Of a stretch of DNA of 64,000 nt, positions 17,309-27,346 are shown one piece after another. Under the pieces are notes generated by a model. It was not told where the DNA came from and made no database searches. It saw only the letters and a program-made list of their open reading frames with translations. Position numbers and translations under genes: made by a program. This DNA is from RYN-230 sp963704995. GTDB taxonomy: Bacteria > Actinomycetota > Actinomycetes > Streptosporangiales > Streptosporangiaceae. Location of the stretch: the NCBI GenBank assembly GCA_963704995.1, contig CAVPIM010000003.1, forward strand, positions 8,277 to 72,276, read 5' to 3'. Position 1 is the stretch's first letter. Every line of letters starts with the position of its first letter.

Positions 17309-18559
<1,251 letters not shown>

Positions 18560-18649
18560 TGTGAATCGCTCCTCTTGCGTACGTGGTGCGCCTGGCTCGC
18601 GGGTGGCGAGTGCGCACCGGATGGCATCCCGTGACGGGGCCGCCCCGGC

Positions 18650-18904
18650 TCAGGCCGATACTTCGGCGTTCTGCACGTAGGTGACGACGTCCTGCACGGT
18701 CTTGAGGTTCTTGAGCTGGTCGTCCGGGATCTCCACCCCGAACTTGTCCTGGGCCGCCACCGCGATCTCCACCATCGACAGCGAGTCGATGTCGAGGTCG
18801 TCGACGAAGCTCTTGTCCGGGGTCACCTGGTCGGCCGGGACGCCGGCCACCTCGTCGACAATCTCGCCGAGGCCCGCGAGGATCTCCTGCTCAGTCATGG
18901 CCAT
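18650..18904 (-). CDS. acpP: Acyl carrier protein
   Basis: An 84-residue acidic four-helix protein with the phosphopantetheine-attachment serine in DDLDIDSLSMVE near residue 42. It carries growing acyl chains between FabD, FabH and FabF. The first ATG (18904) has an AAGGAG site; a second ATG two codons later is possible. It sits between fabH and fabF in the operon. Confidence 0.96.
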   Translation of the reverse strand: MAMTEQEILAGLGEIVDEVAGVPADQVTPDKSFVDDLDIDSLSMVEIAVAAQDKFGVEIPDDQLKNLKTVQDVVTYVQNAEVSA

Positions 18905-18974
18905 GGGGTGCGTGTTCTCCTTCTGTGATGGGTGTGATCGGCCCCCGGGCTTGCGCCCGGCGGCCGCGGCGCGG

Positions 18975-19937
18975 TCAGGGTACCGTGATCACCTGGGCCG
19001 CATAGCTGATGCCCGCCCCGAAGCCGAGCAGCAGGACCGGGGATCCCGAGCCCACCTCGCCGCGCTCGATCATCGCCGACAGGGCGAGCGGGATGGATGC
19101 CGACGAGGTGTTGCCCGAGTTGATGATGTCGGTGGCGACCAGGGCCTGCGGGGCGCCCAGTTTCCTCGCGATGGCCTCGATGATGCGCAGGTTGGCCTGG
19201 TGCGGGACGAACGCGGCCAGCTCGCCAGGGGCCACGCCGGCCCGCTCGCACGCCTTGAGCGCGACGGGGTGCAGGGCCGTGGTGGCCCAGCGGAACACCG
19301 CCTGCCCCTCCTGGACGATGAACGACTGGCGGTCCTTGATGAAGATCTTGTCCGCCATGCCGCCGTCGCTGCCCCAGACCACGGGCCCGATGCCGGCGGC
19401 GCCGTCCTCGGCCGGGCTGACCACCGCGGCCCCCGCGCCGTCCGCGAAGATGATGCAGGTGGACCTGTCGGTCCAGTCCACCCACTGGGAGAGCTTCTCC
19501 GCCCCGATGACCAGCACGTTCCGTGAGGTACCCGCGCGGACCGCGTCGCTGGCCGTGCCCAGCGCGTAGCAGAAGCCGGCGCACGCGGCGTTGAGGTCGA
19601 ACGCGCCGGGGGCCACGATGCCGAGCCGGGTCGCGACGGTGGCGGCCGTGTTGGGGATCGGCGCCTCGGGGGTGCAGGTCGCCACGATGACCAGGTCTAT
19701 GTCGGCCGGGGACAGGCCGCTGGCGGCCAGCGCCTTCCCGCCGGCGGCCACGGCCATGTCGGCGACGGTCTCATCGGGGCCCGCGATCCGGCGGCTGGCG
19801 ATGCCCACCCGGCTGCGGATCCACTCGTCGCTGGTCTCCACCCGCTCGGCGATCTCGTCGTTGGTGACCACCCGGGCCGGCTGGTAACCGCCGAACGCCA
19901 GGATCCGCGCACCGGCCGTTCCGTCGGTGACTCGCAT
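18975..19937 (-). CDS. fabH: Beta-ketoacyl-ACP synthase III
   Basis: A 320-residue initiation condensing enzyme. The catalytic cysteine is in DLNAACAGFCYAL near residue 118; the histidine is in FVPHQANLRII near 248; the asparagine is in DIINSGNTSSASI near 278. It condenses an acyl-CoA primer with malonyl-ACP to start fatty-acid chains, often favouring branched primers in actinomycetes. The ATG at 19937 was chosen over the TTG one codon upstream. It is second in the fab operon, 63 bases after fabD. Confidence 0.95.
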   Translation of the reverse strand: MRVTDGTAGARILAFGGYQPARVVTNDEIAERVETSDEWIRSRVGIASRRIAGPDETVADMAVAAGGKALAASGLSPADIDLVIVATCTPEAPIPNTAATVATRLGIVAPGAFDLNAACAGFCYALGTASDAVRAGTSRNVLVIGAEKLSQWVDWTDRSTCIIFADGAGAAVVSPAEDGAAGIGPVVWGSDGGMADKIFIKDRQSFIVQEGQAVFRWATTALHPVALKACERAGVAPGELAAFVPHQANLRIIEAIARKLGAPQALVATDIINSGNTSSASIPLALSAMIERGEVGSGSPVLLLGFGAGISYAAQVITVP

Positions 19938-20000
19938 CAACGTGGTTCCTTCCTCTGCCGTTCGGCGTGGTTTTGGATCTGCTACCCGCGATCGCCCGGT

Positions 20001-21212
20001 TTACCGGCCGGTCCGCGCGGGATGCGGCTGCAGGCGGACCAGCGGCTGCCCGGCGCTGACCGGGTCACCGTCCTCGACTAGCCACTCGAGCACCGTGGCC
20101 GCGAACGGCGGGGCGATCACGTGCCGCGCGCCGCGCTGCTCGACGTGCCCGATCTCCGCGCCGGAGGACAGCGCCGCCCCGACCGTGGGTGCCGCACCGA
20201 CCGTCCCGTGCCGGAACGTGCCGGCCAGCGGCGCGACCAGCAGGCGCCACTCGGGGGCCGGCCCGCCGTCGTCGTAAGGGTCCAGCGCGCCGTGCTCGGC
20301 GATCAGCGCGGTGGCGGCGGCCAGGTCGTCCGGGGTCTTGAGAGCGGCCAGGGCCACGCCCGGCATCGCCCGGCGGGCCAGCCCGGTCAGCGTGCCGGCC
20401 GGGGGCAGCTCGATGAGCGCGCCCGCCTCCAGGTCGGTCATGGTGCGCAGGCACAGGTTCCACCGCACCGGGGCGCTGACCTGGGTGACGATCCGCTCCA
20501 GCCAGTCCTCGCCGGTCCGCACCGCGGCGCCGTCCCGGTTGGACAGCAGCGGCAGCACCGGATCGCTGACCGAGACCGTGGCGGCGGCGTCGCGCAGCGC
20601 GTCCACCGCCGGGGCCATGTGCCGGGTGTGGAACGCGCCGGCCACCTCCAGCGGGCGCAGCCGCGCCCGGGCCGGCGGGTCGGCGGCGAACGCGGCCAGC
20701 TGCTCCAGCGTCCCGGCCGCGACGACCTGCCCGGCGCCGTTGATGTTCGCGGGGGTGAGGCCGTGCGCCTCGATGGAATCCAGGACCTCGGCCTCGTCGC
20801 CGCCGAGCACGGCGGTCATCCCGGTGGCCTCGGTGGCCGCGGCCTTCGCCATGGCCTGCCCGCGCACCTGGACCAGGCGCATCGCATCCTCGGCGCTGAG
20901 CACCCCGGCGAGGACGCCGGCGCCCAGCTCGCCCACGCTGTGCCCGGCCGCCGCGCCGGTGTGCACCCGGGCCTGGTCAAGCCCGCCGAACAGCGCCTCC
21001 GCCGCGGCGATGGCCGCCGCGACCAGGAGCGGCTGGGCGATAGCGGTATCCCGGATCTCCTCGGCGCTGCCGGTCGTCCCGAACTGGATCAGGTCCACCC
21101 CGGCGAGCTCGGACCAGGCGCCGAGGCGCTCGGCGAATCCGGGGAGTTCGAGCCAGGGAGACAGGAAGCCAGGGGCCTGGGCACCCTGGCCCGGAGCGAC
21201 GATAACGAGCAT
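20001..21212 (-). CDS. fabD: Malonyl-CoA:ACP transacylase fused to a degenerate biotinyl/lipoyl-like domain
   Basis: Residues 1-300 are FabD: the canonical start MLVIVAPGQGAQ, the nucleophile serine in AAGHSVGELGAG near 93, and the histidine in GAFHTRHM near 200. The enzyme loads malonyl groups on ACP. The C-terminal 80 residues are extra. They read LLVAPLAGTFRHG, then VIAPPFAATVLEWL and EDGDPVSAGQPLVRL, the pattern of a biotin carboxyl carrier fold. The EAMKM attachment hairpin is replaced by an Arg/Gly/His segment, so biotinylation looks impossible. Usual FabD ends near residue 310. The ATG at 21212 is preferred over the in-frame GTG at 21227. It is first in the fab operon. Confidence 0.9.
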   Translation of the reverse strand: MLVIVAPGQGAQAPGFLSPWLELPGFAERLGAWSELAGVDLIQFGTTGSAEEIRDTAIAQPLLVAAAIAAAEALFGGLDQARVHTGAAAGHSVGELGAGVLAGVLSAEDAMRLVQVRGQAMAKAAATEATGMTAVLGGDEAEVLDSIEAHGLTPANINGAGQVVAAGTLEQLAAFAADPPARARLRPLEVAGAFHTRHMAPAVDALRDAAATVSVSDPVLPLLSNRDGAAVRTGEDWLERIVTQVSAPVRWNLCLRTMTDLEAGALIELPPAGTLTGLARRAMPGVALAALKTPDDLAAATALIAEHGALDPYDDGGPAPEWRLLVAPLAGTFRHGTVGAAPTVGAALSSGAEIGHVEQRGARHVIAPPFAATVLEWLVEDGDPVSAGQPLVRLQPHPARTGR

Positions 21213-21227
21213 TCTCTTACCCTGCAC

Positions 21228-21244
21228 TGTAGAAGTCCGCTACA
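21228..21244. promoter_or_regulatory. Inverted repeat in the fasR-fabD gap
   Basis: TGTAG and CTACA flank a 7-base spacer in the 86-base A/T-richer gap between the PucR-type regulator and fabD. The neighbouring TTTTCTACAAAC holds a further half site. This is the expected place for the fab promoter and FasR binding; assignment is by position only. Confidence 0.4.
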
Positions 21245-21298
21245 TGGGTCACAAAGAGCACGAAGTTTGCCCTAGAGACCATGTTGGTTTTCTACAAA

Positions 21299-22501
21299 CT
21301 ATGTGCGATTGTGCGCCAGGCGGCCCAGGAGGATACCGACCCAGAGGGTGAAACCGGCCCGCCCGTCGGAGGGGATCAGCCCGGTGAGCTCGCTGATCCG
21401 GCGCAACCGGTAACGGACGGTATTTGGGTGAACAAACAGCATCCGGGCGGTGGCCTCCAGCGAGGAACCCTGTTCCAGGTAGGTGGTGACCGTATCCAGC
21501 AGCGCGGTCCCGCCGTGCCGCAGCGGTTCGTACACGTCCCGGATCAGCTGCGCCCGCGCGGCCTCGTCGCCGTCCAGCGCGCGTTCGGGCAGCAGGTCGT
21601 CGGCCAGCACCGGGCGGGGCGACTCCGGCCAGCCCGGGGCGGCGCGCAGCCCGGCCAGCGCCGAGGCAGCCGAGCGGGTGGCGGCCTGCAGGTCGGCCAC
21701 GACCGGGCCGACCACCACGGGGCCCGGCCCGAACCGCCCGGCGATCTGGCCCGCGGCGCCCAGCGGGTCATCGGTGCCGCCCAGCACCACCACGAGCCGG
21801 GTGCCATGCACCCCGGCCAGCAGGTCCAGCCGGGACCGCCGGACGATCGCGCGCAGCTCCTCGATCAGGCCCTCGGGCTCGGAGTCGTCCGCATGGCCGA
21901 CGACCACCGCCACCGGTGAGTGCGACCAGTTCAGGGCGGAAGCCCAGGACTGCAGCCCTTCGCCCATCTCCCCGCGGACCAGTGAGTCCACGACCAGGGC
22001 TTCCAGCCGGGCGTCCCACGCGCCGCGGGCCTCCGCGGTCCGCGCGTACACCTGGGCGGCGCCGAAGGCCACCTCCCGGGTGTAGCGGAGGACCGCCTCG
22101 CGCAGCTCCGCCTCGCCGCCGGGAGCGGCCAGCTCGTCAACGCGGGCCTCGACCACGTCGATGATGATCCGCACCATCTCCACGGCCTGCTGCAGGCTGA
22201 CCGCGCGGGCGAGCTCACGGGGCGCGGTGCCGAACACCTCCACGGCCACCGACGGGCGGCCGCGCCTGGGCTTCTTGATCCAGTCCACGAAGGCGGCGAT
22301 GCCGGCCTGGGCGACCAGGCCAATCCACGAGCGGTTCTCCGCCGACATGGAGCGGAACCAGGACAGCCGCTCCTCCATGGAGGCCATGGCGGCCGTGCCG
22401 AGCGAGCCCATGGACCGCTCCAGCCGCTGGACCGTCTCGGGGCGGACCCGGCCGGGCGGCGCCGCGCCGTTCCCGCCGGTGACCCGATCCGCTGCCGTCA
22501 T
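21299..22501 (-). CDS. fasR: PucR-family transcriptional regulator, FasR-like activator of the fab operon
   Basis: A 400-residue regulator. The N-terminal part contains the conserved RLSWFRSMSAENRSWIGLVAQAG and a helical DUF-type region. A GGDEF-like central fold follows (PVAVVVGHADDSE, then LVVVLGGTDDP). The C-terminal PucR helix-turn-helix is YLEQGSSLEATARMLFVHPNTVRYRLRRI. It lies immediately upstream of fabD in the same orientation, as the FasR activator of fatty-acid synthesis does in Streptomyces. The ATG at 22501 overlaps a GGGAG-like site. The effector, perhaps an acyl-CoA, is not known from sequence. Confidence 0.88.
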   Translation of the reverse strand: MTAADRVTGGNGAAPPGRVRPETVQRLERSMGSLGTAAMASMEERLSWFRSMSAENRSWIGLVAQAGIAAFVDWIKKPRRGRPSVAVEVFGTAPRELARAVSLQQAVEMVRIIIDVVEARVDELAAPGGEAELREAVLRYTREVAFGAAQVYARTAEARGAWDARLEALVVDSLVRGEMGEGLQSWASALNWSHSPVAVVVGHADDSEPEGLIEELRAIVRRSRLDLLAGVHGTRLVVVLGGTDDPLGAAGQIAGRFGPGPVVVGPVVADLQAATRSAASALAGLRAAPGWPESPRPVLADDLLPERALDGDEAARAQLIRDVYEPLRHGGTALLDTVTTYLEQGSSLEATARMLFVHPNTVRYRLRRISELTGLIPSDGRAGFTLWVGILLGRLAHNRT

Positions 22502-22640
22502 GCTCCCAGGGTGCCACGGGCGGCGCGCCGCGGCGCCGTGCGGCGGGGGTGAGCGGCAGGGGAGACTGTTCTCAGCCGGGAACCGTGACGCACGGGGGCA
22601 GCGCGCTCCCGGAGGGGCCAGAGGGTCACAGGAGGTGCTC

Positions 22641-23348
22641 GTGGAGCAGGTCAAGGCGCTGCTGTTCGACGTGTTCGGCACGGTGGTGGACTGGCGCAGC
22701 GGCGTCATCCGCGACGTGTCGGCGCTGGCCGCCGAGCACGGGGCGGACATCGAGGCGGCCTCGCTCGCCGACCGCTGGCGGGCCGCGTACCGCCCGGCCA
22801 TGAACCAGGTCCGGACCGGGGAGCTGCCCTGGACCACCCTGGACGGCCTGCACCGCCGCACGCTCGACCAGCTGCTGGCCGGGACGGCGCTGGACGGCCT
22901 CGATGAGGCCGGGCGGGCCTGGCTCACCACCTGCTGGCACCGGCTCGACCCCTGGCCCGACGCGGTGGCCGGCCTGGAGCGGCTCAAGCGGCGCTACATC
23001 ATCTCCGCGTTCTCTAACGGGAACGTCGCGCTGCTGGTCAACATGGCCAAGTGGGGCGGGCTGCCGTGGGACTTCGTGGCCAGCGCCGAGCTGTTCCGGC
23101 ACTACAAGCCGGACCCGCAGACCTATCTCGGCGCCGCGGGGCTGCTCAGCCTGCCCCCGGCCGCGGTGATGATGGTCGCCGCGCACAACGACGACCTGAT
23201 CGCGGCCGGCGACCTCGGCCTGGCCACGGCGTTCGTGCCCCGGCCCGGTGACCTGGGCCCGAACCACCAGGCCAACCGGCAGCCGGCCCGGCCGTACACC
23301 TGCGTGGCGGCTGACTTCGGCGACCTGGCGGACCAGCTCGGCGCCTGA
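22641..23348 (+). CDS. HAD superfamily hydrolase, type II haloacid dehalogenase-like
   Basis: GTG at 22641 follows GGAGG by five bases. The 235-residue protein opens VKALLFDVFGTVVDWRSG, with the nucleophilic aspartate of motif I. It continues with SAFSNGN (motif II), HYKPDPQTYLGA with the motif III lysine, and MMVAAHNDDLIAAGDLG (motif IV). This matches the type II (S)-2-haloacid dehalogenase group, which removes halide or phosphate through an aspartyl intermediate. The actual substrate is unknown. It converges with the DGPF gene. Confidence 0.88.
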   Translation: MEQVKALLFDVFGTVVDWRSGVIRDVSALAAEHGADIEAASLADRWRAAYRPAMNQVRTGELPWTTLDGLHRRTLDQLLAGTALDGLDEAGRAWLTTCWHRLDPWPDAVAGLERLKRRYIISAFSNGNVALLVNMAKWGGLPWDFVASAELFRHYKPDPQTYLGAAGLLSLPPAAVMMVAAHNDDLIAAGDLGLATAFVPRPGDLGPNHQANRQPARPYTCVAADFGDLADQLGA

Positions 23349-23418
23349 GGGCGGGCCCCGGCGCATGGCAGGGACCGCGGGCCGCCCGGGTGGCGGCCCG
23401 GGCGGCCAGTTCGCCCGC

Positions 23419-23757
23419 TCACCCAGCCGGGAACGGCCTCAGCTCCATGGCCCCGCACCGGGCCAGCGGGTGCTTCGACGCCACCTCGATGGCCTCGTCC
23501 AGATCCGCGCATTCGAGGATGTCGTAGCCGGCCATGTGCTCCTTGGCCTCGACGAACGGCCCGTCGGTGAGCAGGATCTCGCCGTGGCGGACGCGCACGG
23601 TGGTGGCGTCCTCGACCGCCAGCGGGTAGCCCTCCTGGCGCACGCCCCGGCCGTCCATCTCGCTGACCCAGGTGTCGATGTCGGACCCGGCGCCCGGGCC
23701 TTCCTCCTCGTCCGCCGCGAGGGACGGGTCCACGCAGACAAGCATCATGTATTTCAC
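23419..23757 (-). CDS. YCII-related DGPF-domain protein
   Basis: A 112-residue ferredoxin-like protein. GTG at 23757 follows AGGAGG by four bases and begins VKYMMLVCVDPSL. It has the signature LTDGPFVEAKEHMAGYDILEC, which defines DGPF proteins, and a late helix-strand ASKHPLARCGAMELRPF. These proteins are genetically linked to ECF42 sigma factors, and one lies here just across a divergent promoter region. The biochemical role is unknown; YCII domains are proposed to be small-molecule enzymes. It probably shares a transcript with the 55-residue ORF upstream. Confidence 0.9.
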   Translation of the reverse strand: MKYMMLVCVDPSLAADEEEGPGAGSDIDTWVSEMDGRGVRQEGYPLAVEDATTVRVRHGEILLTDGPFVEAKEHMAGYDILECADLDEAIEVASKHPLARCGAMELRPFPAG

Positions 23758-23801
23758 GGTTCCTCCTGATTCAGTAACGTCACGTCCGGCCCGGGCGGCC
23801 G

Positions 23802-23969
23802 TCATCCGGCCGCCCGGGGGGACAGGATCCGCGCCGGGCCGCGGCCCGGCCGCCGGCCCCGCCGCAGCCTGCGCCGCTCGCGCCGCGCCACGGCGGCCCG
23901 GCCGTCCCGTGCGGCCACCCGCATCCGGTCTTCTTCCACTGCTTTCATGAACTGGTAGGGGATGTACAC
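23802..23969 (-). CDS. Small Arg-rich protein between DGPF gene and sigma factor
   Basis: GTG at 23969 follows GTGAGGAG with a six-base spacer and encodes 55 residues: VYIPYQFMKAVEEDRMRVAA, then a strongly basic ARRERRRLRRGRRPGRG tail. The tail could bind nucleic acid or membrane. It lies 44 bases upstream of the DGPF gene in the same orientation and downstream of an ECF42-like promoter. I do not recognise a named family; the reading is supported by the ribosome site and context only. Confidence 0.5.
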   Translation of the reverse strand: MYIPYQFMKAVEEDRMRVAARDGRAAVARRERRRLRRGRRPGRGPARILSPRAAG

Positions 23970-24026
23970 GGCTGGCTCCTCACGATCATGGCCTCGCCCC
24001 GGCCTGCGGATGCTCACTTCGCCCCC

Positions 24027-24055
24027 ACTACGAATGACCGCGGGGCAGATCGACA
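24027..24055 (-). promoter_or_regulatory. Candidate ECF42 promoter
   Basis: On the minus strand TGTCGA (24055-24050) and CGTAGT (24032-24027) are separated by 17 bases, about 60 bases ahead of the small ORF and DGPF gene. TGTCGA is, as I recall, the -35 motif reported for ECF42 target promoters. The match and position suggest that the divergent sigma factor drives this operon. Confidence 0.5.
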
Positions 24056-24116
24056 TCGGGGCGCGTCAATTTCCTGGGGTAAATTCCGGCGGGGGAGCGG
24101 ACCCGGGATCAGTGCG

Positions 24117-25400
24117 ATGACGGATCGAGGTGAGGCCGGTCTGGGCGGCGTAACGGCTGAGGTCGACGCGGCGGTGGCCGCGGCGTTCCGCGAGGAATGG
24201 GGCCGGATCGTGGCGACCCTGATCGGGATGACCGGCGACTGGGACCTGGCTGAGGAGTGCGCCCAGGACGCCTTCACCCAGGCGGTGCGCAGCTGGGCGC
24301 GGGACGGCATCCCGCCGCGGCCGGGCGCATGGCTCACGACCACCTCCCGCCACCGGGCCATCGACGTGCTCCGCCGCCGTGCGACTGAGGCGGCCAAGCT
24401 GCAGGAGACGGCGATCCTCCAGCGCGCGGCGATGCGGCCCGATCCTGACCTGGCCGCGGCGGGCGAGAGCGGCATCGCCGATGACCGGCTGCGCCTGATC
24501 TTCACCTGCTGTCACCCGGCCCTGACGCTGGAGGCCCGGGTCGCGCTGACGCTGCGGACCCTGGCCGGCCTGAGCACGGCCGAGATCGCGCGGGCCTTCC
24601 TCGTCCCGGAGCCGACCATGGCCCAGCGGCTGGTCCGGGCCAAGCACAAGATCCGCAACGCTGGCATCCCCTACCGGGTGCCACCCGCCGATGTGCTGCC
24701 GGGACGGACCTCGGGCGTCCTCGGCGTGCTGTACCTGCTGTTCAACGAGGGTTACAGCGCGACCGCGGGCACGGACCTGCTCCGCCCCGACCTGTGCGCC
24801 GAGGGCATCCGCCTGGCCCGGCTCCTGGCCGGGCTGATGCCCAGCGATCCAGAAGTCCTCGGCCTGCTCGCGCTGATGCTCCTGCACGACGCGCGCCGTC
24901 CCGCGCGGCTCGACGAGGCCGGGGACCTGGTGACGCTGGAGGACCAGGACCGCTCCCGCTGGAATGCCGCCGAGATCGGCGAAGGGCAGGCCCTGCTGGA
25001 CACGGCCCTCCGCCGCGGGCAGCCAGGTCCCTACCAGCTCCAGGCGGCGATCGCCGCCTGTCACGACACGGCTGCTGACGCGGCCGGGACGGACTGGGCC
25101 GCGATCGCCCGGCTCTACCGGCAGCTGGCCTCGCTGGTGCCGTCCCCGGTGGTCGAACTCAACCGCGCGATAGCCGTGGGCATGGCCGAGGGGCCGGCCG
25201 CGGGCCTGGCGCTGGTGGACGCCCTGGCCGAGACCGGGCGGCTGGCCAGCTACCACCTCCTGGCCGCCACCCGAGCCGACCTGCTCCGCCGCCTCGGCCG
25301 GCTGGCCGAGGCGGCGGACGCGTACCAGCAGGCTCTCGCGCTGGCCGGAACCGGCACCGAGCGCCGGTACCTGGCCCGGCGCCTGGCCGAGGTTACGTAA
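24117..25400 (+). CDS. ECF42-type RNA polymerase sigma factor with C-terminal TPR-like extension
   Basis: A 427-residue sigma factor. Region 2 (about 15-85) includes GDWDLAEECAQDAFTQAVRSW and TSRHRAIDVLRRR. Region 4 (about 130-190) includes LAGLSTAEIARAFLVPEPTMAQRLVRAKHKI. A long helical extension from about 200 to the end has the hallmark LYLLFNEGYSATAG and repeats rich in Ala/Leu ending in a TPR-like unit. This layout is the ECF42 group, which works without a classic anti-sigma and is linked with DGPF genes; the C-terminal extension is needed for activity in studied members. It is divergent to the DGPF gene. Upstream ribosome site is weak. Confidence 0.9.
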   Translation: MTDRGEAGLGGVTAEVDAAVAAAFREEWGRIVATLIGMTGDWDLAEECAQDAFTQAVRSWARDGIPPRPGAWLTTTSRHRAIDVLRRRATEAAKLQETAILQRAAMRPDPDLAAAGESGIADDRLRLIFTCCHPALTLEARVALTLRTLAGLSTAEIARAFLVPEPTMAQRLVRAKHKIRNAGIPYRVPPADVLPGRTSGVLGVLYLLFNEGYSATAGTDLLRPDLCAEGIRLARLLAGLMPSDPEVLGLLALMLLHDARRPARLDEAGDLVTLEDQDRSRWNAAEIGEGQALLDTALRRGQPGPYQLQAAIAACHDTAADAAGTDWAAIARLYRQLASLVPSPVVELNRAIAVGMAEGPAAGLALVDALAETGRLASYHLLAATRADLLRRLGRLAEAADAYQQALALAGTGTERRYLARRLAEVT

Positions 25401-25420
25401 TGTCCGGGGGGACGACCCCC

Positions 25421-25600
25421 CTGGGCCCCCCGCCATCCGCCGCACTCGGCGAGGACACGCCTGCGGCGCGCCTCCCCTCACCGGCAGATCAGCAGTGGCT
25501 GAGCTGGACGCGCCTGCGGCGTGCCGCTCTGCTGTCCCTGGGCCCCCCGCCATCTGCCGGGCTCGGCGAGAGACGCCTCGGCGCGCCTCCCCTCACCGGC
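25421..25600. repeat. Two imperfect direct repeats after the sigma gene
   Basis: Sequence from 25421 (CTGGGCCCCCCGCCATC, then CACTCGGCGAG and CGCGCCTCCCCTCACCGG) recurs from 25538 with a few changes. Each unit is about 65 bases. No coding frame is supported. It precedes the strong terminator. Confidence 0.6.
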
Positions 25601-25602
25601 GA

Positions 25603-25643
25603 CACGGATGGCCGGTGTCCCCGCAGGACACCGGCCATCCGTG
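25603..25643. terminator. Strong bidirectional terminator hairpin
   Basis: An 18-bp perfect stem (25603-25620 with 25626-25643) closes a 5-base loop CCGCA. It lies between the convergent sigma-factor gene and the secreted-protein gene, so it probably stops transcription from both sides. There is no long U-run, as is common in high-G+C actinomycetes. Confidence 0.85.
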
Positions 25644-25657
25644 CTCCCACCTGAGAG

Positions 25658-27346
25658 CTACATGTGGTGCGGCCGGCCGATCCGGTTGCGCCAGCCCCGG
25701 TGCGAGGTCGGGGACGGCGTCGGGACCGGGGTGGCGCCCCCGGCCGGGGGCGGGGACGCGGCGCAGGACGCCGCCGCCGCCGCCGGTGTGGGTGCAGCCG
25801 TCACCGGCGCCGTGGCCGGCGCTGTGGCCGTGGCCGTCCCCGTGGGGGTGGGCGTGGCGGTCGCGGTGGCCACGGCCGCCGGGGTGGGCGCGGCGGCGCA
25901 CGTCGGCGTGGCCGTGGGCGTCGCGCTGGGGGTGGCCGTCGCCGCCACGCCGCCGGGCAGCGTGCCGATGGCCAGCGGGCTGAACGTCGCCGCGGTGGCC
26001 ACGCCGTTCGCGTCCACGGTCACGTTGACCGGGTCGGGCGCGTTGAGCAGGGCGCCGCAGCCGAGGTTGCCCCACGAGGCGGACAGCCGCGCGGCCAGGA
26101 ACGAGAACAGGTTGCTGCCGGTCGCCGGGACGGGGGAGGCGAAGGCGGTGAACGGCTTCTCGTCCCGGGCGGTGCGGGCCATGCCCACCTGCGCCATGTT
26201 CTGGCAGTAGTTCGCCGGGGTGTCCGCGGCCTGGCCGCCGTTCAGCAGTGGCTGGCCCACGCCCATCCGGAACACGTTCGTCTTCATGAAGCTCTGGGCC
26301 CCGTTGACCTCGGTCATCGGGTCGTTCAGCGGAACCAGCGCGACCGGCTGAGCCTGGTCGGCCGCGGCCAGCAGCTCATCGGTGATCTGCGAGCCGGACA
26401 GGCCGCTGGCGGCCGTCTTGTCCCGGAACTGGTACGGCGCGCAGCCCAGCGCCGGATCCATGAACTTGTTGACCAGGGCGTTGTCGCTGCCGTTGTTGAT
26501 CGCCGACGCGCCGGCCAGGCCGGCCACGTTGCCCGCGGAGTCCTGCGCGGTCTGGCCGTTCGCGGTCAGCAGGTAGGTGGTGACCACGTTGTCGCTCTGG
26601 TCCTGGTCCACCACGTCGAATCCGCGCACGGTCGGGCAGGCCTGGCCGTCGGACCCGGTGCCGAGCGCCGGGATCCTGAGCGCGCCCCGGGCGATGTCCC
26701 GGTGGGCGGCCCGGTAGAACGCCGGGCTGTTGCAGTACGCGACCTGGGTGAACAGCGACTGGCCCAGGCCGTTGACGCAGCGTCCCTGCTGCAGCGAGTT
26801 ACCGGTCCCGGTCAGCAGCAGGTTGGCGCCGTTGAAGCCGAACATGATGCCGACCACGTCCCCGGGGTACAGCCGGGGGGCGACCGGGGGAGCCGCGGGC
26901 TGGGTGCCCTGGGTGATCACGAGCGGGTTGTAGACCTTGATGTGGCCGTTGCGCGGGTTGATGATGTCCGCCTCGACGAACGCCTGCAGGTCGGTGTTGG
27001 ACATTGAGCAGCCGTCGCCCAAGATGTACGGGGTGGCCAGGCCCTGCGCGCTGAGCGGGTTGGCCGGCACCTGGAGGGTGCAGTTCATGGACGCCGCGGC
27101 CTGGTCGGGCGTCTGGCCCAGGGCCACCCCGGTCCCGGCCGCCGACCCGGTGGCCAGGGGGAGGCGGCCGCCGATCCCGAAGTTGTGTGCCGAGAGTTTG
27201 AGCTGTGAATTGGGAGTGCCCGAGTGGTTCGCGGCGATGACCCCGACCGCGATCCCAGAGGCCAGCGGTATCGCGATCAGCGTCGCGATGAGTGCTGGCC
27301 GGACCCTTGACGTGCGCCGCCATGCCGGACCGCGGCTGAAATGCAT
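25658..27346 (-). CDS. Large secreted or anchored protein of unknown function with Thr/Ala/Pro-rich tail
   Basis: A 562-residue protein. Residues 14-40 form a basic-then-hydrophobic segment (RVRPALIATLIAIPLASGIAV), a signal peptide or anchor. A mature domain of about 400 residues contains ten or so cysteines (for example MNCTLQVPAN, DGCSMSN, QGRCVNG), typical of exported disulfide-bonded proteins, and YPGDVVGIMFGFNGANLLLTG. From about 470 the chain becomes Ala/Thr/Pro repeats (ATPTATPT-like), a likely glycosylated wall-spanning stalk, ending RGWRNRIGRPHHM. I do not recognise the family. It converges with the sigma gene. Unknown role at the cell surface. Confidence 0.75.
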   Translation of the reverse strand: MHFSRGPAWRRTSRVRPALIATLIAIPLASGIAVGVIAANHSGTPNSQLKLSAHNFGIGGRLPLATGSAAGTGVALGQTPDQAAASMNCTLQVPANPLSAQGLATPYILGDGCSMSNTDLQAFVEADIINPRNGHIKVYNPLVITQGTQPAAPPVAPRLYPGDVVGIMFGFNGANLLLTGTGNSLQQGRCVNGLGQSLFTQVAYCNSPAFYRAAHRDIARGALRIPALGTGSDGQACPTVRGFDVVDQDQSDNVVTTYLLTANGQTAQDSAGNVAGLAGASAINNGSDNALVNKFMDPALGCAPYQFRDKTAASGLSGSQITDELLAAADQAQPVALVPLNDPMTEVNGAQSFMKTNVFRMGVGQPLLNGGQAADTPANYCQNMAQVGMARTARDEKPFTAFASPVPATGSNLFSFLAARLSASWGNLGCGALLNAPDPVNVTVDANGVATAATFSPLAIGTLPGGVAATATPSATPTATPTCAAAPTPAAVATATATPTPTGTATATAPATAPVTAAPTPAAAAASCAASPPPAGGATPVPTPSPTSHRGWRNRIGRPHHM

